Shown in pieces: positions 56,301 through 64,000 of a stretch of 64,000 nt of DNA. Every line of letters begins with the position of its first letter. Position 1 is the stretch's first letter. The DNA is from Bathymodiolus brooksi (lineage: Eukaryota; Mollusca; Bivalvia; Mytilida; Modiolidae). Position numbers and translations under genes: made by a program. The stretch is from assembly GCA_963680875.1 (NCBI GenBank), contig OY804577.1, positions 149,438,196 to 149,502,195 on the forward strand. The letters are read 5' to 3'. The notes below the pieces were generated by a model. It had not been told where the DNA came from and did no database searches. It worked only from the letters and a program-made list of their open reading frames with translations.

Positions 56301-56765
56301 CAGTACTTATCATGTTAAGATGTCTATCTAATGTACTAAATACACTTAAGGTCGATAGCTCAGTACTTATCATGTTAAGATATCTATCTAATGTACTAAA
56401 TATATTTAAGGTCGATAGCTCAGTACTTATCATGTTAAGATGTCTATCTAATGTACTTAATACACTTAAGGTCGATAGCTCAGTACTTATCATGTTAAGA
56501 TGTCTATCCAATGTTCTAAATACATTTAACGTGGAAATCTCAGTACTTAACATGTTAAGATGTCTATCTAATGTGCTAAATACATTTAAGGTGGATAGCT
56601 CAGTACTTATCATGTTAAGATATCTATCTAATGTACTAAATACATTTAAGGTCGATAGCTCAGTACTAATCATGTTAAGATGTCTATCTAATGTGCTAAA
56701 TACATTTAAGGTGGATAGCTCAGTACTTATCATGTTAAGATGTCTATCCAATGTACTAAATACAT
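53336..56765. repeat. Superunit S11 (3,430 bp), distant copy of S7
   Basis: Blocks are 362, 782, 122, 722 and 1,442 bp. It repeats S7 at an offset of 11,675 bp, growing to 12,095 bp at its end as seven monomers are added (one in the 722-bp block, six in the 1,442-bp block). It shares GGAAAGTTCAG, AAGATGGATAG and ATGTTTAGATG with S7. GGTCAATAGC of S7 has become GGTCAACAGC here (54487). Confidence 0.9.
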
Positions 56766-59413
56766 TTATAAGGTGGATAGCTCAGTACGTATCATGTTAA
56801 GATGTCTATCTAATGTGCTAAATACATTTAAGGTGGATATCTCAGTACTTATCATGTTAAGATGTCTATCTAATGTACTAAATACATTTAAGGTGGATAG
56901 CTCAGTACTAATCATGTTAAGATGTCTATCTAATGTACTAAATACATTTAAAGTCGATAGCTCAGTACTTATCATGTTAAGATGTCTATCTAATGTGCTA
57001 AATACATTTAAGGTCGATAGCTCAGTACTTATCATGTTAAGATGTCTATCTATTGTACTAAATACATTTAAGGTGGATAGTTCCGTACTTATCATGTTAA
57101 GATATCTATTTAATGTACTAAATACATTTAAGGTCGATAGCTCAGTACTTATCATGTTAAGATGTCTATCTAATGTACTAAATACATTTATGAGGTCGAT
57201 AGCTCAGTACTTATCATGTTAAGATGTCTATCTAATGTGCTAAATACATTCAAGGTCGATAGCCCAGTACTTATCATGTTAAGATGTCTATCTAATGTAC
57301 TAAATACATTTAAGGTGGATAGCTCAGTACTTATCATGTTAAGATGTCTATCTAATGTACTAAATACATTTAAGGTCGATAGCTCAGTACTTATCATGTT
57401 AAGATGTCTATCTAATGTACTTAATACACTTAAGGTCGATAGCTCAGTACTTATCATGTTAAGATGTCTATCAAATGTACTAAATACATTTAAGGTCGAT
57501 AGCTCAGTACTTATCATGTTAAGATGTCTATCTAATGTACTAAATACATTTAAAGTCGATAGCTCAGTACTTATCATGTTAAGATGTCTATCTAATGTGC
57601 TAAATACATTTAAGGTCGATAGCTCAGTACTTATCATGTTAAGATGTCTATCTAATGTACTAAATACATTTAAGGTCGATAGCTCAGTACTAATCATGTT
57701 AAGATGTCTATCTAATGTGCTAAATACATTTAAGGTGGATAGCTCGGTACTTATCATGTTAAGATGTCTATCTAATGTACTAAATACATTTAAGGTCGAT
57801 AGCTCAGTACTTATCATGTTAAGATGTCTATCTAATGTACTAAATACATTTAAGGTCGATAGCTCAGTATTAATCATGTTAAGATGTCTATCTAATGTGC
57901 TAAATACATTTAAGGTGGATAGCTCAGTACTTATCATGTTAAGATGTCTATCCAATGTACTAAATACATTTATAAGGTCGATAGCTCAGTACTTATCATG
58001 TTAAGATGGCTATCTAATGTGCTAAATACATTTAAGGTGGATAGCTCAGTACTTATCATGTTAAGATGTCTATCCAATGTACTAAATACATTTATAAAGT
58101 CGATAGCTCAGTACTAATCATGTTAAGATGTCTATCTAATGTGCTAAATACATTTAAGGTCGATAGCTCAGTACTTATCATGTCAAGATGTCTATCTAAT
58201 GTACTAAATACATTTAAGGTCGATAGATCAGTACTTATCATGTTAAGATGTCTATCTAATGTACTAAATACATTTAAGGTGGATAGCTCAGTACTAATCA
58301 TGTTAAGATGTCTATCTAATGTGCTAAATACATTTAAGGTCGATAGCTCAGTACTTATCATGTTAAGATGTCTATCTAATGTACTAAATACATTTAAGGT
58401 GGATAGCTCAGTACTTATCATGTTAAGATGTCTATCTAATGTACTAAATACATTTAATGTGGATAGCTCAGTACTTATCATGTTAAGATGTCTATCTAAT
58501 GTAATAAATACATTTAAGGTCGATAGCTCAGTACTTATCATGTTAAGATGTCTATCTAATGTGCTAAATACATTTAAGGTCGATATCTCAGTCCTTATCA
58601 TGCTAAGATGTCTATCTAATGTACTAAATACATTTAAGATCGATAGCTCAGTACTTATCATGTTAAGATGTCTATCTAATGTACTTAATACACTTAAGGT
58701 CGATAGCTCAGTACTTATCATGTTAAGATGTCTATCAAATGTACTAAATACATTTAAGGTCGTTAGCTCAGTACTTATCATGTTAAGATGTCTATCTAAT
58801 GTACTAAATACATTTAAGGTCGATAGCTCAGTACTTATCATGTTAAGATGTCTATCTAATGTACTAAATACATTTAAGGTCGATAGCTCAGTACTTATCT
58901 TGTTAAGATGTCTATCTAATGTACTTAATACACTTAAGGTCGATAGCTCAGTACTTATCATGTTAAGATGTCTATCAAATGTACTAAATACATTTAAGGT
59001 CGATAGCTCAGTACTTATCATGTTAAGATGTCTATCTAATGTACTAAATACATTTAAGGTCGATAGCTCAGTACTTATCATGTTAAGATGTCTATCCAAT
59101 TTTCTAAATACATTTAACGTGGAAATCTCAGTACTTAACATGTTAAGATGTCTATCTAATGTGCTAAATACATTTAAGGTGGATAGCTCAGTACTTATCA
59201 TGTTAAGATGTCTATCTAATGTACTAAATACATTTAAGGTCGATAGCTCAGTACTTATCATGTTAAGATGTCTATCTAATGTACTAAATACATTTAAGGT
59301 CGATAGCTCAGTACTAATCATGTTAAGATGTCTATCTAATGTGCTAAATACATTTAAGGTGGATAGCTCAGTACTTATCATGTTAAGATGTCTATCCAAT
59401 GTACTAAATACAT
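56766..59413. repeat. Superunit S12 (2,648 bp), family II
   Basis: Blocks are 422, 782, 122 and 1,322 bp. The first two match the start of S8. The third contains the private variant AAGATGGCTATC (58006), which recurs at 63420. The last block resembles 47561-48882, with AATTTTCTAAAT (59100) in place of AATGTTCTAAAT, and carries TCGTTAGC and the perfect palindrome CTTAACATGTTAAG at 59134. Confidence 0.9.
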
Positions 59414-61277
59414 TTATAAGGTGGATAGCTCAGTACTTATCATGTTAAGATGTCTATCTAATGTGCTAAATACATTTAAGGTGGATATCTCAGTACTTAT
59501 CATGTTAAGATGTCTATCTAATGTACTAAATACATTTAAGGTGGATAGCTCAGTACTTATCATGTTAAGATGTCTATCTAATGTACTAAATACATTTAAA
59601 GTCGATAGCTCAGTACTTATCATGTTAAGATGTCTATCTATTGTACTAAATACATTTAAGGTGGATAGTTCAGTACTTATCATGTTAAGATATCTATATA
59701 ATGTGCTAAATACATTTAAGGTGGATAGCTCAGTACTTATCATGTTAAGATGTCTATCCAATGTACTAAATACATTTATGAGGTCGATAGCTCAGTACTT
59801 ATCATGTTAAGATGTCTATCTAATGTGCTAAATACATTTAAGGTCGATAACTCAGTACTTATCATGTTAAGATGTCTATCTAATGTACTAAATACATTTA
59901 AGGTGGATAGCTCAGTACTTATCATGTTAAGATGTCTATCTAATGTACTTAATACATTTAAGGTCGTTAGCTCAGTACTTATCATGTTAAGATGTCTATC
60001 AAATGTACTAAATACATTTAAGGTCGTTAGCTCAGTACTTATCATGTTAAGATGTCTATCTAATGTACTAAATACATTTAAGGTCGATAGCTCAGTACTT
60101 ATCATGTTAAGATGTCTATCTAATGTACTAAATACATTTAAGGTCGATAGCTCAGTACTTATCATGTTAAGATGTCTATCTAATGTACTTAATACACTTA
60201 AGGTCGATAGCTCAGTACTTATCATGTTAAGATGTCTATCAAATGTACTAAATACATTTAAGGTCGATAGCTCAGTACTTATCATGTTAAGATGTCTATC
60301 TAATGTACAAAATACATTTAAGGTCGATAGCTCAGTACTTATCATGTTAAGATGTCTATCCAATGTTCTAAATACATTTAACGTGGAAATCTCAGTACTT
60401 AACATGTTAAGATGTCTATCTAATGTGCTAAATACATTCAAGGTCGATAGCTCAGTACTTATCATGTTAAGATGTCTATCTAATGTACTAAATACATTTA
60501 AGGTCGATAGCTCAGTACTTATCATGTTAAGATGTCTATCAAATGTACTAAATACATTTAAGGTCGATAGCTCAGTACTTATCATGTTAAGATGTCTATC
60601 TAATGTACTTAATACACTTAAGGTCGATAGCTCAGTACTTATCATGTTAAGATGTCTATCAAATGTACTAAATACATTTAAGGTCGTTAGCTCAGTACTT
60701 ATCATGTTAAGATGTCTATCTAATGTACTAAATACATTTAAGGTCGATAGCTCAGTACTTATCATGTTAAGATGTCTATCTAATGTACTAAATACATTTA
60801 AGGTCGATAGCTCAATACTTATCATGTTAAGATGTCTATCTAATGTACTTAATACACTTAAGGTCGATAGCTCAGTACTTATCATGTTAAGATGTCTATC
60901 AAAGGTACTAAATACATTTAAGGTGGATAGCTCAGTACTTATCATGTTAAGATGTCTATCTAATGTACTAAATACATTTAAGGTCGATAGCTCAGTACTT
61001 ATCATGTTAAGATGTCTATCCAATGTTCTAAATACATTTAACGTGGAAATCTCAGTACTTAACATGTTAAGATGTCTACCTAATGTGCTAAATACATTTA
61101 AGGTGGATAGCTCAGTACTTATCATGTTAAGATGTCTATCTAATGTACTAAATACATTTAAGGTCGATAGCTCAGTACTAATCATGTTAAGATGTCTATC
61201 TAATGTGCTAAATACATTTAAGGTGGATAGCTCAGTACTTATCATGTTAAGATGTCTATCCAATGTACTAAATACAT
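59414..61277. repeat. Superunit S13 (1,864 bp) with 660-bp internal duplication
   Basis: Blocks are 362 and 1,502 bp; no 122-bp cassette is present. In the long block, 59941-60600 and 60601-61260 are two 11-monomer (660-bp) copies with about ten differences. Shared landmarks are CGTTAGC (60024/60684), CTTAATACACTT (60187/60847) and AACGTGGAAATC (60379/61039). The second copy has AAAGGTAC and TCTACCTAATG variants. Confidence 0.88.
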
Positions 61278-64000
61278 TTATAAGGTGGATAGCCCAGTAC
61301 TTATCATGTTAAGATGTCTATCTAATGTGCTAAATACATTTAAGGTGGATATCTCAGTACTTATCATGTTAAGATGTCTATCTAATGTACTAAATACATT
61401 TAAGGTGGATAGCTCAGTACTTATCATGTTAAGATGTCTATCTAATGTACTAAATACACTTAAAGTCGATAGCTCAGTACTTATCATGTTAAGATGTCTA
61501 TCTAATGTGCTAAATACATTTAAGGTCGATAGCCCAGTACTTATCATGTTAAGATGTCTATCTATTGTACTAAATACATTTAAGGTGGATAGTTCAGTAC
61601 TTATCATGTTAAGATATCTATCTAATGTACTAAATACATTTAAGGTCGATAGCTCAGTACTTATCATGTTAAGATGTCTATCTAATGTGCTAAATACATT
61701 TAAGGTCGATAGCCCAGTACTTATCATGTTAAGATGTCTATCTATTGTACTAAATACATTTAAGGTGGATAGCTCAGTACTTATCATGTTAAGATGTCTA
61801 TCTAATGTACTAAATACATTTAAGGTCGATAGCTCAGTACTTATCATGTTAAGATGTCTATCTAATGTACTTAATACACTTAAGGTCGATAGCTCAGTAC
61901 TTATCATGTTAAGATGTCTATCAAATGTACTAAATACATTTAAGGTCGATAGCTCAGTACTTATCATGTTAAGATGTCTATCTAATGTACTAAATACATT
62001 TAAAGTCGATAGCTCAGTACTTATCATGTTAAGATGTCTATCTAATGTGCTAAATACATTTAAGGTCGATAGCTCAGTACTTATCATGTTAAGATGTCTA
62101 TCTAATGTACTAAATACATTTAAGGTCGATAGCTCAGTACTTATCATGTTAAGATGTCTATCTAATGTGCTAAATACATTTAAGGTGGATAGCTCAGTAC
62201 TTATCATGTTAAGATGTCTATCTAATGTACTAAATACATTTAAGGTCGATAGCTCAGTACTTATCATGTTAAGATGTCTATCTAATGTACTAAATACATT
62301 TAAGGTCGATAGCTCAGTATTAATCATGTTAAGATGTCTATCTAATGTGCTAAATACATTTAAGGTGGATAGCTCAGTACTTATCATGTTAAGATGTCTA
62401 TCCAATGTACTAAATACATTTATAAGGTCGATAGCTCAGTACTTATCATGTTAAGATGTCTATCTAATGTGCTAAATACATTTAAGGTCGATAGCTCAGT
62501 ACTTATCATGTTAAGATGTCTATCTATTGTACTAAATACATTTAAGGTGGATAGTTCAGTACTTATCATGTTAAGATATCTATCTAATGTACTAAATACA
62601 TTTAAGGTCGATAGCTCAGTACTTATCATGTTAAGATGTCTATCCAATGTACTAAATACATTTATGAGGTCGATAGCCCAGTACTTATCATGTTAAGATG
62701 TCTATCTAATGTGCTAAATACATTCAAGGTCGATAGCGCAGTACTTATCATGTTAAGATGTCTATCTAATGTACTAAATACATTTAAGGTGGATAGCTCA
62801 GTACTTATCATGTTAAGATGTCTATCTAATGTACTAAATACATTTAAGGTCGATAGCTCAGTACTTATCATGTTAAGATGTCTATCTAATGTACTTAATA
62901 CACTTAAGGTCGATAGCTCAGTACTTATCATGTTAAGATGTCTATCAAATGTACTAAATACATTTAAGGTCCATAGCTCAGTACTTATCATGTTAAGATG
63001 TCTATCTAATGTACTAAATACATTTAAAGTCGATAGCTCAGTACTTATCATGTTAAGATGTCTATCTAATGTACTAAATACATTTAAGGTCGATAGCTCA
63101 GTACTAATCATGTTAAGATGTCTATCTAATGTGCTAAATACATTTAAGGTGGATAGCTCAGTACTTATCATGTTAAGATGTCTATCTAATGTACTAAATA
63201 CATTTAAGGTCGATAGCTCAGTACTTATCATGTTAAGATGTCTATCTAATGTACTAAATACATTTAAGGTCGATAGCTCAGTATTAATCATGTTAAGATG
63301 TCTATCTAATGTGCTAAATACATTTAAGGTGGATAGCTCAGTACTTATCATGTTAAGATGTCTATCCAATGTACTAAATACATTTATAAGGTCGATAGCT
63401 CAGTACTTATCATGTTAAGATGGCTATCTAATGTGCTAAATACATTTAAGGTGGATAGCTCAGTACTTATCATGTTAAGATGTCTATCCAATGTACTAAA
63501 TACATTTATAAAGTCGATAGCTCAGTACTAATCATGTTAAGATGTCTATCTGATGTGCTAAATACATTTAAGGTCGATAGCTCAGTACTTATCATGTCAA
63601 GATGTCTATCTAATGTACTAAATACATTTAAGGTCGATAGATCAGTACTTATCATGTTAAGATGTCTATCTAATGTACTAAATACATTTAAGGTGGATAG
63701 CTCAGTACTAATCATGTTAAGATGTCTATCTAATGTGCTAAATACATTTAAGGTCGATAGCTCAGTACTTATCATGTTAAGATGTCTATCTAATGTACTA
63801 AATACATTTAAGGTGGATAGCTCAGTACTTATCATGTTAAGATGTCTATCTAATGTACTAAATACATTTAATGTGGATAGCTCAGTACTTATCATGTTAA
63901 GATGTCTATCTAATGTAATAAATACATTTAAGGTTGATAGCTCAGTACTTATCATGTTAAGATGTCTATCTAATGTGCTAAATACATTTAAGGTCGATAT
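61278..64000. repeat. Superunit S14 (2,723 bp, cut by window end)
   Basis: Blocks are 1,142, 242, 722 and 122 bp, then 495 bp up to the edge. The leading cassette is rearranged: the CTATTGTAC monomer occurs three times (61563, 61743, 62524) because 61501-61560 and 61681-61740 repeat around it. From 63384 the sequence follows 57970 onwards at an offset of 5,414 bp, including AAGATGGCTATC and GTAATAAATAC (63915). CTGATGTG (63550) and GGTTGATAG (63933) are private. Confidence 0.88.

Larger units (their letters stand above)
1..64000. repeat. 60-bp satellite array, 1,064 monomers, no interruption
   Basis: The entire window is head-to-tail copies of one AT-rich 60-bp monomer in a single orientation. 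Landmarks in order are GTACTTATC, ATGTTAAGATG, CTATCTAATG, GTACTAAATAC, ATTTAAGGT and CGATAGCTCA. Position 1 of the window is monomer position 3, and the last base is monomer position 56. Counting 82 TA-insertion monomers, 2 TC-duplication monomers and 2 single-base deletions gives 1,064 monomers and accounts for all 64,000 bases. No inversion, mobile element or unique spacer was seen. By established knowledge, such arrays are typical of eukaryotic heterochromatin. Function and species cannot be read from the sequence. Confidence 0.98.

Noticed and set aside
1..64000. CRISPR array
   Set aside because: Repeats are contiguous 60-bp units without unique spacers, the array is over 1,000 units long, and no cas gene is present.
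1..64000. Telomeric repeat or transposon terminal repeats
   Set aside because: The unit is 60 bp with no G-rich short motif. No transposase, reverse transcriptase, target-site duplication or terminal inverted repeat was seen.
1..64000. An undescribed gene system hidden in the array
   Set aside because: I looked on both strands for any segment departing from the monomer and found none. The length budget closes exactly, leaving no room for unique sequence.

Overview
The whole 64 kb window is one uninterrupted tandem-repeat (satellite) array. No gene, RNA gene, transposon or unique sequence was found on either strand. The unit is an AT-rich monomer of 60 bp (about 30% G+C). Counting every length change gives exactly 1,064 monomers: 82 carry a 2-bp TA insertion (62 bp), 2 carry a TC duplication (62 bp), 2 have lost one base (59 bp), and the rest are 60 bp. 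Those figures plus the cut monomers at both edges reproduce 64,000 bases exactly. Array length, lack of genes and multi-level homogenisation point to heterochromatin-type satellite of a eukaryote (pericentromeric, centromeric, sex-chromosome or subtelomeric). The sequence does not allow a species call.

The array is a nested higher-order repeat. Level 1 is the 60-bp monomer. Level 2 is blocks of monomers bounded by the 62-bp variants, which act as punctuation (classes TTATAAGGTGG, TTATGAGGTCG, TTATAAGGTCG and TTATAAAGTCG). Block lengths are almost always 60n+2: 122, 362, 662, 782, 1262 and 1322 bp recur. Level 3 is superunits of about 1.9-5.9 kb, many of them copies of a neighbour. Three 60-bp-step or punctuation-step changes explain most length differences between copies.

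Layout: 121-3480 is two near-identical copies of a 28-monomer (1,680 bp) unit. 3481-6826 is a more scrambled stretch. 6827-11880 is a 5,054-bp unit whose copy from 11881 is virtually identical up to about 15.5 kb. From 16751 the array falls into 14 superunits starting at TTATAAGGTGG monomers. Two monomer families are mixed: family I (marker AAGGAGGATAG) occupies the left and ends near 47.1 kb. Family II (markers AACGTGGAAATC and CTTAATACACTT) first appears near 16 kb and is alone from about 48 kb to the end, except for a family-I-like remnant at 49.2 kb.

Because 60 is divisible by 3, one frame on each strand stays open for up to 1,175 codons. I regard these as repeat artefacts. One pattern is unexpected: the five commonest variable sites of the monomer all lie at the third codon position shared by both open frames and are silent or nearly silent on both strands, whereas rare variants hit all codon positions. 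That is the observation I would test first.
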